Part shown: positions 14,491 to 28,299 of the stretch, in pieces
Position numbering within the stretch: position 1 is the first letter of the stretch
How the letters are laid out: every line of letters begins with the position of its first letter
Assembly (NCBI RefSeq): GCF_019399895.1
Contig: NC_091883.1
Span: forward strand, 3,452,377 to 3,516,376
Length of the DNA: 64,000 nt
Source of the DNA: Cardiocondyla obscurior
Taxonomy: Eukaryota > Arthropoda > Insecta > Hymenoptera > Formicidae
Direction: 5' to 3'
Made by a program: the position numbers and the translations under genes
The notes under the pieces: model-generated
What the model saw: the letters and a program-made list of their open reading frames with translations, nothing else
Told to the model about the DNA's origin: nothing
The model's database searches: none

Positions 14491-17400
14491 TTTATTTTTT
14501 AATATTTTATTGTTCTGTTATTTTAATCAAAGGACGTCACGGCGACTTACGACGAAGAACACGAAACAATAGAGAATAGATCAATAGGAAGTAGAATATA
14601 GTTCTGTATAATAATATATATGTTCTCTATAATCGATATTATATACATATAATATACTTGCAATATGCATACATCATAGAATCGAGAGGTTTGAGAGAAC
14701 AAGCAAGAGAGAGAGAGAGAGAGAAAGTGATTAGTTATGTTAGGAATCGCGAATCCGATCTCAATAGCCTTGATCCTGCTCCTCTATCATCGTAACTCAA
14801 ACTTGCAGACTATCAGAAATGCATTGCATATGGAATCATACACGCAGTCTGTCACAATAAAGGGGGGATTTACACAACGCTTACAACGAAAATGGAAACG
14901 ATTCATATCTTTGAATTCTGCAGAGCATATTTGTGATAATGTATTATGTTATATCGAAACGTCTCATAATCTTTATCCGTGCGTGCGCTGCGGCGCAGCA
15001 TTATTATTATTATTTTTGTGTCATCGTTAAAATAATTTGCGCGACAACTCGCAAAGTTGAGTTAAAGCGGTTTTCCAATAAAATTAATCATTCTACCTGA
15101 GAAATTGTCGCTTCTGCTTAATTCTAAGCACAGATTAAAATTTGTTAATCTCTACTAGATTTATGGCGCAAATTTATTCCGTTTAACACCCTTTTCGGTG
15201 CATTAAATTTACTCCGCGAAATTCAGCGGACTCCAGAAACTTGACAAAGATGCAAAATCAGAATAACTAGTAAACCGAGTAAATTTATCACGTTGTCGCG
15301 ATGATAAATTCATCAAAATACGTGGAGCTGCTACGATTGTAAAAGCATTTTAACTAATTAACGATCGGGATATAAATGCAGCGCGAAAAGACTCGATGGT
15401 AATTGAATTAATTTCAATTTTTTGACGTGCTGATAAGCGTTGAGATTAAACCGATTAATCAATCGCTGGACTACCGAGATCTAGAACGATAAAAGACGGG
15501 CGGCACTTGCTTCTATTTTATTTTTTATCATTTTAATTGATCGCGCTTGAAAGATGCATTTTAATAACAGAGTCGCCGACTGGGCGATACAGCTAAATTG
15601 CCGGTCCTATTCATTCATTTGCTGGCACGCCAGATTTCCCGCATGAATTGCCAATGAGCTTTTGTTTTATCGACGCATAGCGCGAGTATATCCGCGAGCG
15701 CAGGTGGATGATGAAGACGCAAAGTGAATTTTTTCTCACGCCTCGTCGTATTTTGGGCTCCTGCCGATCACGTTTGCATCAATGATACAAAACCTCTTTT
15801 TCAAAAGCGCGTACAGCTTCATCGTTCGACGATTTCACTAATCGCGAAACGCGGCTCTAGCCGAGTAGTATTTCCGGCTTTTATCTTCCATAAACGATGG
15901 TACACGATCGAGAGGTATTTCGCATATTAACTGGATCGCGAAACGCATTGCGGCATTTAATCCTTTAACACGTATTGTGCTCACAATGGACGCGTATTAT
16001 ATTTGTTATAACCAATACAACTATATCGTGACGCAACCGAAATGTTTAATATCGAAAGCCAATATTTTACAAATAATTTTTCTTACAAGTTTTATTTGTT
16101 CATAAAACTTTCATCCATGTATAATTAAACGAAGTAAGTCTGTTTTTTTTCTTTTTTTTTTTTAACGAAACCAACGAATAAACGAAAGAAAATTTTATTC
16201 GTATCTACATGAATAGTAAAATCCTCATAAATAAACGAATGATATACATGTATGAATGTAATATAAAACATTTTGGTACAGAAACATAAATTTCTAGGAA
16301 TTACGCTTATTTCACAAGCAATGCACAAATTTTGCTTGCCCACTGAACGTTTGTCTCTCATGGAGACTGGGAGTTACCATGTTGTCAGATCCGTGAAGAT
16401 ATACTTTCCCAACGGCTTTATAAAAATTTCTCTTCCGAATTCGTGCGCTCTGGAAGACACATCATCAGTTTTGTGGTTTTTAAAGAAGTATAATTCAACT
16501 ATTAATTTTTTCCCTCCATTTTCTTATTACCCGTCGACTTCTGTTATTGCACCGTAACTGTTTTTTTAACCCAAATCCCTCGATATTATCCGACTGATAA
16601 GAATATCGCGCTGTTTTTGTGAATTATTTTTATAAAAATTTATCGAATTCAAATTCTTTCCTGGGACATTTTCTATAAATTTTCCCGAGTAAACACGCCG
16701 CGTGCTAAGAAGCAATAGCTTCGTAACGAAACGAATTTCAAAAACTTCAATGAGTTACTCGGCCAGTTATCTTTTTCGCTACCGATATATATCATCGTGC
16801 ATAAAGCCTGGTTCCCGCGATACCGGGTGTCCAGGGGCAGACTATGTACGAACCTGAACGGACAATGGCCTTAGAATCGCAGATTTATGGGGAAACTTTT
16901 CCTCTCCGACTGCGAGGGCCGCCACCCCGTTTCTCCGGCCGGCGGAACTCGTCGCAAAGAAATATTATTATCGGCGTATTGCCTGCGAATATGCTGAAAC
17001 GTGCCACCACTTCCGATCACGCGTGTTATCGCAACAATGCGTGCGTTATATCGCGGACATTTATTTATCGACGACGCGGTCCCGTAAGCGAAGAGGCCCC
17101 CCGCTTTTCATCCGCGAGAGAGGACCATGTGCGAGATTAAAACTTGACCGTTTGTAATAAATGGCCTAATTGAATGCGCGCGCGGGAAAAATTATTAAAC
17201 GCAATACGCCCAGCCGGATTATCGCGGAATTCTCTTTGTGTTTATTTCATTTTATCAAATAAAGGGGGAAATTTTAAAAATCGCCGAAAAAAAAAAGAAA
17301 GGGGATAATCGCCATTCAATAAACGTTATAGGGTCGTCGACGTAACGCGGACACCACGCGCGATCCACTTTATGATCGAAAGGGAAACAGGGATTAATAA

Positions 17401-20400
17401 CGCCGACGCGTAACGAGCGCGCATGAAGAGGAATGAATATCGTCGCTTCTAATTATATCCAGAGCACTCGATTCTCCCGATGCGCATAATACATAAGCAT
17501 ACACCGTACCAATTAATGGCGTTTTTAATCTCGCTTATAACGGACGCGCAAGAACTATTAATCACGCTCTTGACGTCTATTAATAATGATATTGTACCGG
17601 CGACCGACCGCGATCTATCGCCGGTCAAAAGCAAATAATCGGGCCCGGCAACCCGAGCTTTTTCAAATCCAATTGGCACTTTTTTTCTTTATCGCTCGCG
17701 CACTATAAACGCTCAGGGGCGCAATAAAAGTAACGAATAAAAATCAATCTCGGCCTCTTTACGGCGCAATAAATGACGCGACGCGTTAATATCGCGATGT
17801 CGCTTAATCCGCAAACCGGCGGCAATATTTTTACCGGTCTCCCACGATTATTTCGCCGTAACGGCGTATCGGAAACGCGCTATCAACGACGCGTATAAGG
17901 GCTCGTTCGGGAGAGAAGTCTATTCCACTTTGATAGCCATCCATTGGCTTTTAGTTTCGTGGTGGTTTATGAATCACAAAGCGATTTCAAATGACACGAC
18001 TGCCGTGGCTGCACGATATTTTGTCGTAAAAACAAACAGTCATCTGATAGGCGCGATGAATTCGCTAGCATGTTGTTCATTCGGCGGCTGATAATGATCA
18101 TCAGGTATAAAAATACCATTTCGAAAAGAATCATGCGATGGTTGAACAATGAACGGCTGCATACGCGGCGACTACGCGTGCCCTTTATCATAAATTTTAC
18201 GAGGCAGGGCTGAAAGGGAGGGGGGATTTATTATGCATCGTCATAACGTTCCAGGTAAACGCGCGTCTACGGCCGCACGTTTACGAGTTTGAGAAAATTA
18301 AACGCAGACGGTGAACAAGGGGTACATACGGCTATTTTGTATATCAAATTTTTATACCTCTGATTTACGGCCTGTCTCGCCGGTAAAGCGAACTGTAACG
18401 GTCAACGAGAGATTAGATTTCCCCGGTAATCGTGTCTCTTTTCATTTCCAGATTAAAGACTTAAAATTTACTCTGAAATTAAGAGGTAATTGAGTCCCGT
18501 GGGAAAAAAAAAAAAAAAAAAAACGTTTGCGTTGCCACGTGTGATTTATAATTTCGTTTATATTCGCCCGTGATTGGAAGATGTACAATAAATAAATAAG
18601 CAAGCGAATGCAGACGATGACTGATGGCACGTACGCGTATCGTGTACGGTGCGTTTTATCACGGGCATATATTAAACTGCAAAACGTCGTTAGGTATTCA
18701 TTCGTTATTCACGTTCGATCTGGCGCTGCACATCGGTTCCCGATGGGACCGTTTCCTTGATCTTTAAACATCGTTCGCCCGTGAAGAACGGCCCATAAAA
18801 CGCCGATGTGCAGGTAGCACGTAGCCAACGGTGCCCCGTTTACGATTCGTATGCTTTCCGCACTTTGATATTTCCGGATTGGATATAATCGCGGCCACGG
18901 AATGGGATAATACTATACGAGAACGCCGCCTGACGCCATAAAGACAACAGGGGCAGATGTATTTTAAATGTTTCTTATGTAAATACAGTTCATGAAGTAA
19001 GTTATGCCGGTAGAGGAGGTACAGACCTCAAACCATTATACCCGCCCGCAAGAAATTCAACGCAAGTTGGACGGATTTATTAGGGAGAGAGGGATTCCAC
19101 GAGGGAATTCCATTTTAACAAGTTTATCTAATGTCTTCGGTAAATTCTTGGGAAAACATTTTCCATCTCTATTCTTACTTAATTAAATAAATTAACGCAG
19201 AAAATAATAAACAAATCGATAGAACGCGATAGCGTCTCATTAATAAATTACGTTGCGGTCTAACTTTTTTTTTTGTCTAAGGTTCGAGTACTCGATATTT
19301 GAAATTTCTCTTCGCGTACAGAAACGCCGAGCTACCCACTTTCGAATAGAATTAAATTAAACAATGTAACAATACGTATGTGAAACGTACGGTCTGTTAA
19401 TTTTCTCCGCGCCGGCACCGCGCGATTATCAATCCGCGGATAACAATACTCGCGAGTCGTTACATTTAGGTTGGAATATCAGATGTTTTTTTTTTTTTGC
19501 CATGCGCTTTTAGCCGGGAGCATAGAGTTTAAGAACTTCCAAAGAACTTTAGATTTTATGAATGCAGCAGCATGTTTGAATAGCGTTGGAAGCACAAATG
19601 TATTCAAACCATTCGCCACTTTCTTCTTTTGCATGTCGCATTTCCAATCTCGAAATAACATTATGGATCGCCCGCTCACGTCATTCGTTTCTTATTCGCG
19701 GCCGGAATACTACATTGAATCAGAGGTTCAAGAGTCGGCGCCGCCCTACGCGTGGAAAGCATTCATCTGGCGCGTTTATCGATCGACCTTCTCTTCCCTC
19801 AAGAATTCATTATACGCTGTACGTGTGCAGCTAAAATAAATTTGTAGTTGCGGAATAAATGTTGATCAAAGTTAATATTTCATTCGAATTAAGTGCATTA
19901 TATCAATGCAAACAGGGGAGGAAGAAAGTTCCGATCTTAATTTCCATCTTAACTTTTGTTTTTTTTTTTTTTTTTATCTTCTTACTTTAAAACATTTTTC
20001 ATTATCTTGGCATTACACTCATACAGACACGTCTTTTACCGGTGGAATTCCTTATTACGGAACGAATTAAAATATCTAGGCATCACGCGTGTTTGCGCGC
20101 GCCTTCCACATTTCTCTTTCACGTAAATATTCCAAAAAGTCTGTTATATTATCATAATTTGTACGTGGAAATAATTTTTAAAAAATAAGTATATTGTTCT
20201 GTTGTTAAAAAAAGAAAAAAAAAACGAGACAGAATTGTTCGATTTGGTAAGAAAAAATTCGAAATCACGTAAGTGATCGCTGTCGAAAAATGTTTTGAAG
20301 TATGTTGTAAAATTCCAGAGGGATATGGCATTGTTTTAAAATAGCGACGTCAAAAATTAAGCATTACCTTCCCTCCTTCATTTTTCGTCCTGTCTGGTCC

Positions 20401-23281
20401 GGAAAGATCGATTGATCGTCACAGTATCAAAGCTCTCACACTGATCCGAGATAGCTTTATATCGACATTTTGACAAGGGTCAACATGTAATATTAAAAAA
20501 ATAAAAAAAAAAACCCCCTCATATAAAAATACGACGGATAGTTTGCGCGTACTACGGTGAAGTTCTGTGTAACAGTGGCACTCTGACGTATTAGGGCCAT
20601 TACGTCGATTACAGTAATAAATATAAATGACTCGTAATACTTAATTAATACAGATAGACGTGCATTGTAAATTTCTCTATGCATCGGGAATAATAATAAC
20701 AATAAGCATCGTTATTGTTTGAACGGCAGGTTGTTCTTGTTCCACGAAAACAAAAGCCCGGCAAGTAATTGCGGCAAATTAATGGGATTGAGTATAAACT
20801 TCAGGATGCGCGGGACAGTTTTCATTTACGATTTCGCATTTCATTATTCCGGGCCGGGCTTTCAATGGGCGCCGCGCCGCCCGTCACCCAGTGAAATAAT
20901 ATTCGTCAGGATTCGGAGGTCTATATTTATAATACGACACAGTGTTTTGTCCCGAACAATCGGTACGCCTGCATTTTTTATCACGCAACGACGCTTTGGC
21001 GTAACAACAAATATTTACGACGCGATTCATAAAATTGGCCGGTAGCCGGTGACAGGATCGGCCGTTCTCGATTTTGGTTCGCTAGGTTGCTCGTAACAGA
21101 TTTTTTTTTTTCTGTGATTTTTGCGTCCGTACCCGATGATAAACCAACTACAATCTCGCATCTATCTCTCTCTTTTTCCCCTCCCGCGCCTCTCTATCGC
21201 AAAAAGTACAGGTGGTTTAAAATATGAATTGCAAAATTTTGATGCTATACGACGAAAGATCGTACCATCGATCATGCACATTGATTTACAATGTTCGCCA
21301 AATCGTATTTCATGTATTTTTTCAAAACGAGGTAAATCCAATAATTTGTATGTCGAAATATCGCTGAGCGTTCAGCGCAATATAAATTAATAAAACATGA
21401 ACAGCGTGCGGTGTCGATTTTGCGTGCGGAAAATTGTACACCTTGCTAGTCAGATGGCCCAATAAAAATGATATAACGGTTATACCCTACTTTTTTTTTT
21501 GTAAAAAAAAATAAAATAGTAATAGAAATATATTCGATCGATTTAGATACTTTCTAAATTGTAATGCGACAAACTGGCGGGGTGTATTTCTAGTTTGGAG
21601 AGTCATAAAATTGCAATACTGTCGGTCTTCAAGTGCATTTGAGTAACGCAATAACAGAAGCGATAATATCAGTAGTAAAGGCATTCCTTTTTGGGTTTGC
21701 ACCCACGACATCGGTGTTTGAAATTGAACGCCGGTGGTAGATTAAAAATCCAGTTGACGTCGTAGCGTCGTTTTTCACAGTAGTACGACGTCGATAGAAT
21801 GAAGCGAGGAAGAAGTTGGCCTTTGGGCAAAGGATGAAACAGATTTTCCTCCACCGATATTTTCTCAAGAACGACAGGGAATACCGAAGGATAGAACAAT
21901 AAAAGAAAACTGGAACGCGAGCGGATCGATACTCGCTTTAATATCGTAATAAAAAATTGTCGTTAAAATTAGTACGTGAAATATTCAAGACTATATGTAA
22001 TGAGATATCAGTTTTCTTGTCGGAAATATAAATAGAAACGAGAGCGAGGTACGAGTATAAAATATTTTCTACATTTCCTTCATCGTTTTATTCAGCGCAA
22101 CAAAAACCGCGTTTAAAGTATCTTTCACGTTTAGTTTTCTTTCTTTCTTTATTTTTTCTTTCGCACGAAATCACTTCGCACGCGGAGATTATTCGTCCTG
22201 AAACTCGATATTAAAAGCCTGCTCGAATAATGCGCGCCGGCGAACGAGAAGCGATTCGCCGCCACCGACGTTAAAATCGACGTGCAACAGAGATCGAGCT
22301 CCGTGCAGACACTTCGTCGGTAGGAACGCTCCGGGATAATGGCGAAACTTTGCACGCGACCGATGTCTCGTTGCCGTAAGGCGATGCTGCACGCTGCATC
22401 ACCGTCGTAACGTACGTCGCGTTGGTTGTCTCGTTCATCGCGTTCTCGCGCCAATATATGAGGCGCCATCGGGACTAGGGTTTGATACCGTTAACTAAGT
22501 TGCACTCGACTTGATTATAATGACTTGTCTTCAAAGCGGACTACCCGGGCGGTCTCGTATCTGCGAACGGGCGCGATACGCTCTCAAAGGAACTCTCCTC
22601 TGCTCGCCACCTCTGCCACGGTCGCCATCAACCTCGTTCATATTCCTACGCAATTATCGCGATCGCACGCTGCACACACGCGGTCCCGTGATCCGTGTCT
22701 CGAGATAACGATACCCGGTATTGCGACAATAAAATAATACGGACTCGATATTGAAATAATTAAAGCGGTACTTCTCGATTTTCCTTCGCAAAGTTTTTCC
22801 CCCCTGCGCTGGAGATCGGTGGATCAGCGATTTTTAATGCGCGAACCGTCGGAGAGTATATCGTCTTATTTATTTCATCTCGCGCTTGAAGTTATAAATA
22901 AATTTATAATTTGTTGAAAAAATAGAGTGATTACGCAAATAACGTTAATCTTCTCGCTTTCACGGACGCAATTAGTATCGTTACCGTCTTTTGCACGCTT
23001 TTGTGAATCATAATTGTGTTTTTTTTCCATTCTTTATGCTTTGGACGCGGCTTATATCTTTCGTATTGCAGAGTGCGTACTGTTACCACATACGACATCT
23101 CATTGAAAAATAAATATCTCTGTTTTTGCCGTTCTATATCCTTTTACCTTGCAAAGGCTTTTCATGGTGCGCCCTGAAAACGGAACACGTGCATTCCCAT
23201 CTGGGAACTACGTGTTTAATTTAGTCGTATATTCTGATGTAAAAATACATAACGAACGAAAGTGTATGTGGCAGTCGTTTG
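14491..23281. other. Non-coding stretch between MITE copy 1 and the TC microsatellite
   Basis: No supported gene. It holds a GA tract at 14,705-14,726, a run of 20 A at 18,504-18,523 and other T or A homopolymers. A good-looking splice donor (GTAAGT) at about 18,999 has no convincing exon before it. Confidence 0.55.
14705..14726. repeat. GA microsatellite
   Basis: About eleven uninterrupted GA units, some 215 bases right of the first MITE-like copy. Confidence 0.85.
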
Positions 23282-23291
23282 TAACGTTTCT

Positions 23292-23298
<7 letters not shown>

Positions 23299-23376
<78 letters not shown>
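23299..23376. repeat. Long pure TC microsatellite, (TC)39
   Basis: Thirty-nine uninterrupted TC units, preceded by a few imperfect ones from about 23,289. It is by far the longest pure dinucleotide tract in the window. An open frame runs through it and reads as alternating Leu-Ser, but that is a trivial result of the repeat and not evidence of a gene. Confidence 0.95.
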
Positions 23377-23379
<3 letters not shown>

Positions 23380-23381
<2 letters not shown>

Positions 23382-26300
23382 TTTATTCACGACAGAAATA
23401 AAAATTTCCATTTTGATTCGGGAGCTTGAGGACCAACGCGTTGCTCAAGTGGAGAAGTGCAAAATGTACAAGAGCTGTGTTTACATGCACAATAATCAAC
23501 GTCGTCACAATGAAAAATAAAAGTGATCTTATACGTAATACATGAAAGTAGGTAATGAAGTGAACTCGCCAGAGACTTGTAACAATGCTATGCAACTGCA
23601 AGTTACCTTAGACGCAGAGAAAATAAGAGACGCAATTATGCGTAGCTGCAAATCTTTTTTTTTTTTTTCTTAGGGGCAGTTTAGTGGTACGGATAGCTGG
23701 GTGAAGATTAATAATTTTATCTTACCGATAAAAATTTAAATATAAGCAAGACAACACAGAATTGTCTTTCTCTTGTTAATTACGGATGGATTTTTAATAA
23801 GCGCGATTTATAAAAACTAAGTTTGCTCGGGCTTTTATTAAAGAAAAATCAATATGAAAGTTACCGCGGAAGCTCATCACTGCACAATTGATACCGAAGC
23901 CGAAACGCTAGTTGCAAGCGCCGTTCAGTACAATCGGAATACATCCCGCTAACGGGCAGGCCGTAATTATTACGTTGCTTCCTGCATCACGCGCGGCGTG
24001 CGTTCAATATATATTGTATAAATCTATTACATTTGTTTCAACTTTGTTTCAAACAACAAACCTCTTCAGGGACACGAACCAATTACGGCCGGCCGGCGCT
24101 TTTTCTTGCGCAAAGTTCGCCGTTGTTCAAACATTATTCAATAAACTTTCACATGATTATTCAACGAACTTTTGTCGGACGCGAGCCGTGCAGGCACCCG
24201 GAAGGAATTGTCGATACTTTTTGGTTCGCGAGTTCGGGGCCGACATGCTACTTCCAACGCCGTGGCGTCGAAGGAAAATTTCGCCGACGACATCGCCGTC
24301 GACTTGAAACTTTTTCCGACGGCCGACGACGGTAAGAAACGTCGGGGGGATTTATCGGTGGGCTTTAGAACTCGTTATTATCCTCTTACTACTTCGATTC
24401 CACTCCGCTATCGACGTAGTAACGATAACGAGGAAGTCGGACGCGTACCCGTTTGCGATACCTTATTAGTCGCCGTCTTCCTTTTCTTCGCAATTACTCG
24501 ACATATTTTTCCGCAAACGGTTATCGCGAATGTTGCACCGTCGGCGGGAGCTGCTGTCGATCAATGCAACGCACAGCTCTCGTCGCAGATCCGAAACAAT
24601 TGTTATTTCTTGTCACATCGATACGTTATTTTTTTATTTTCCTCGGCCGATAAAATTGCGCGGGTAAGCAGATGAAATTCGATACGAAGTAATACGTAGA
24701 AAAATGATTTCGAACGAAATTTGGCAAACAAACGCGACAGACTGGAAAACCGTATCGCCCCGCGATTACGAATGCTGACACGCCGATGTAATTATAAAGT
24801 TTTGAAACTCTTGCGAGCATTCGCGAGATTAAAAGTCAGATGGTAATTTCGCGGTGCTTTCATGCAAACTCGAGATTAAACGGGTCCTATATTCCGATAC
24901 GCTATTGCAAATCTTAGCCGCGATCATCCCGACGTACAAATATGCGTAGCGTTAAATCAATTAAAATCTGTATTTTCGTAGACGAAAAAATTTTATTTTG
25001 TCTAATTATTTTTATTAAAATTTTCTTTTATTTTACTTTGTATTATTATGTTGAATTCGCGCTATGTAACTCTAATGGAGTGTACAGTACCGGTCTGTCA
25101 CACCCTTCGGACTTGATGTTCCGCGACGTCGGTCTCGAGCAGCTTTTCCCCACGGCGCGGAAGAAAAATTTCTGACCAGCAATATCGAAAAACGTAGGAG
25201 ACTTTCAGTTGCAGAAGCTTTTCCCACTTCATCGCCCACCGGGTTGCCGTCCACCCATTCGTTCCCTTTCTGCGTATGTCGGTACACTTAGCTTCGATAC
25301 ACTTTCCCGCGTGTTCGATAAACTTTCTCTGTTTTTCTATTTTTTTTTTTTTTTTATTTCTTTCCGTAATGAATGTCCATTCCGTCGCGATAAAGGAGAT
25401 TAATCCAAACGATTCGCTTAATTCCCATATGCATGTTCATGCAATAGAATTGTAATCTTCAAATCGTTTTATATAAATTCGACGCGAGCTACGGGAATTT
25501 ATAATTTAAAATCGTTGCCATGGTAATCGCGTAAATAAATTAACAGACTTCGATTAAAATTCAAACTCACGAGCCCGAGTTTCGATATATTCTGTTTACG
25601 ATGGCGTATGTTCAGCTATTCTCCGCGTGATAAAAATTTATAAGCCGCAATGATTAATTGCATCGTCCTCGCATATATATGATATATATTCTAATTATTA
25701 AAATTAATGAGAAATTACCGAGTAATTTTTGAAACTTTTTTTTTGTAACATTTTTAGTAGGACGCGTATTGCAATGGCTTTACTTTCTATGTAGTATGTG
25801 CAAATCAGTCGACTGTTTAAATCTACAATAGTTCGAGAGAGAATTGGAAGGTACTGCATAATAAGAACAATATTCCACCCGTGACGTCATGACCTGCTTT
25901 TGGTCAGAGTAAAGTGCCGCCGGGCGTCAATTAATTCAATTCCTTCAGTTGCTGTGTAACGACTATACTGACCGTTAACGACATTGGAGCCAAATCGGTG
26001 CAAATCACTTTGATTTGACGCAACTCGAATAATTACATTTTCCCGTGTAATCTCTTAGCTCAAAAATGAGCGAAAAGAATTCTATAGCTGTTAACGTTCG
26101 TTATTGCCGTACGAAAGTATTTACCGTTAGCTTTAAATTGTTATTCGGTTTTGTTTCAGTGCAATTTTTTTTTTTTTTTTTTAAAGTTTGAAAATAGGAT
26201 ATTTATTATATTTCGAAAACTATCATTGTATCTATATATCGAGCTACGATTGTTCGAATTATTTTAAAACAAAGCTCAACGAAAATAATATCTAATGCTA

Positions 26301-27400
26301 TACATATACGTTAATTAAATGTCTGAATTTGAGATAAATGACTATTTATGAATTAAATTAAATATCTGAAATTTGCATTAAACAATGTATGTTACTCCAC
26401 GCGCAGTCAGATGGATATTTTAACTTTATTTTAGAAACACGGGGTGCAAAATTATATTTTCTCATAGAAGTCGAACGCATCGTATTTAACACTAGCGGTG
26501 AAGGTATTAATTATTTTCGGTAGTCATGTCGTTACACGTGCGCGCGGATGAATAATTTACGGATGAAGCCAAACATAGAGAGTGCTTGAAATATTACAAT
26601 TACATAAACTTTTCGAGAATAGAATTCTGGGGATGTATAATGCGAGTCCGCAATCTGACACGCGCCGTAGTTAGCGATGCGAAAAGGTTGCCAGAAGGAA
26701 AGATCAGCTAACGTTGGAAACAGCTAAGTCACGACTATACTTGCGGGGGAGGGTGAGGTTCTCGTTTTCTATCGGTACGGTGAATATCGGAAGCGATTTG
26801 GGTCGCTGGCTTGAATCGAATCATAGGACTTCGGGTTGAGTCTGTCGAGCTCGAGCGGTGGCGCCGACAGAATCTGTCGACGGTGTCATGACGGTTTCTG
26901 TACATGTTCTCGAATAATTACACACGAGTGCACAAAGAGGGTCTTCGACCACGATCTTCCCCTCCCGTCTGTTCCTTCCCTTAGCTTTTTTTTTGTCTCC
27001 TGATTTTTCCGTATTTTTTTTTAACCGCAGTCGCATATTTATTTAATACTAATCCCTATCGACAAATTTTACACTTTTTGCTTTTTTTTTTTTTTTTTTT
27101 TTTTTATCGAAAAGTTGAAATTCGAAAGCGCGATGCAGCAAGCGTGAATTTAATTCAATATTGCCAATTTTGAGAATCGCTGAGTGCATTTGTTAAAGCT
27201 CAAAAAATAATATATTAAAGCTCGAATTAATCTCCGCGAAATAAAGTTGTTATTAATATTTATGTGACCAAAAAACAAAAGTAATCTTTTAATATTTTAT
27301 CTGTGGCGCGCGCTCTTTTTAAAACGTGATATAAATATTAACATTTTCAAGGAAAAAAAGTCAGATTTTTGTCAATTGTATTGGACTTCCGCAAATGGAG
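23380..27400. other. Non-coding stretch
   Basis: No supported gene. The longest + strand open frame (24,172-24,675, 167 codons) has no recognisable domain. It is CpG-rich and overlaps other open frames, so I treat it as chance. T homopolymers occur near 26,167 and at 27,082-27,105 (24 bases). Confidence 0.55.
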
Positions 27401-27406
27401 AGCTAA

Positions 27407-27632
27407 TCTTACAAAGATGGTATTTTCCTGCGCTCAGATGTCGAATATTCTACGAGGGAGCATGCCCCCAGTGTACGGATCGCATTAGGAGTCCAATCGC
27501 AGCTGGGTGTAGCTAGCCACTTTTGGATGCATAATGCAGTCTCTCCAGTCTCCGGGCTACCCTGTCCTCCATGGAAACCGTTTCATGCCACAACCTATCC
27601 GCGTCGTGACCAGGCTGCGAACTAACAGCCAT
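27407..27632. other. Compositionally distinct block with open frames on both strands
   Basis: This block stands out from the AT-rich DNA around it. On the + strand a stop-free frame of 72 codons runs from a TAA at 27,404 to a TAA at 27,623. It has no early ATG; its only Met is in the motif FWMHN. On the - strand an ATG at 27,632 opens 39 codons (start MAVSSQPGHD, later SMEDRVARRLERLHYASKSG) to a TAG at 27,513. Neither peptide is recognised. There is no good splice acceptor or donor at the edges. It may be an exon, a conserved regulatory element or a decayed insertion; I cannot tell which. Confidence 0.35.
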
Positions 27633-27931
27633 GGCTTATATGCACTCTTGTTCTTTATTGCACAAACCGTCTTTGCCCTAGCTACGATATCTTAAACCTG
27701 CTCTTTACTTACTATCGCGCAATCATGTATAACTCATTAAATTCTCATTTAAAATAAATTTATTCCAAGTATCGCGCTCGATTTTTTTTTATTATAATTA
27801 TTTTTCGTATGACACTAACGTTTATGATTTTATTGCGCTAAATAAAGTTTACGAGTTGTACGATTTGTTATACGAATGTTTTTTTTTTTTTTTTTTTACG
27901 AAATGAATTCGTGCCTATTTCGGCCTCGCTC

Positions 27932-28290
27932 TCACTTTCTCTCTTGTACTCCCTCTCCCCCTTCCCCAATTAATATGAAGAATGGAAGCAGTAATGCGTG
28001 CATAGCTCGCACATCGATGGCGTACACGTCAGTCTTCATACTGTAATGTCGGCCGTCGATAGGACATGAGGATGAAAAATGACCAAAAGTTCCCTCCAGG
28101 CTGAACGATGCGCCGGGATTGAGGGGGAGTACAGAGAGAGGCGCGGTGAAAGAGAGGCGGGTTGTGAGTGCTATTGATTGCCCATCGCCATTGTTGCCGG
28201 CCACGAGGACCAGAAAGGGTAGGAAATAATGCGATATTACCGAGCAGAAAGCGGTGATAAATTGATATCTAAACCGCGGCTTTTATGACA
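27932..28290 (-). other. Unrecognised long stop-free frame
   Basis: The - strand is open for about 120 codons, from just after a TAA at about 28,296 to a TGA near 27,932. It has no ATG in the first half. The early part contains a hydrophobic segment (HYFLPFLVLVAG) like a signal peptide or membrane segment. Later there are Pro/Leu-rich and Cys-containing stretches (SSSCPIDGRHYSMKTDVYAI). The C-terminus is again hydrophobic, then charged. No family is recognised. Without a start codon or clear splice sites it is only a candidate exon. Confidence 0.2.
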
Positions 28291-28299
28291 CCAGTCGTC

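Noticed and set aside
18980..19005. Splice-donor-like GTAAGT on the + strand
   Set aside because: No open or bounded exon ends at it; single donor motifs occur by chance at this rate.
23149..23520. Open frame with a long Leu-Ser repeat
   Set aside because: The repeat is simply the (TC)39 microsatellite read in frame.
24172..24675. Longest + strand open frame in the window (167 codons)
   Set aside because: No recognisable domain, CpG-driven composition, overlapping open frames in other phases, and no convincing splice sites or promoter.
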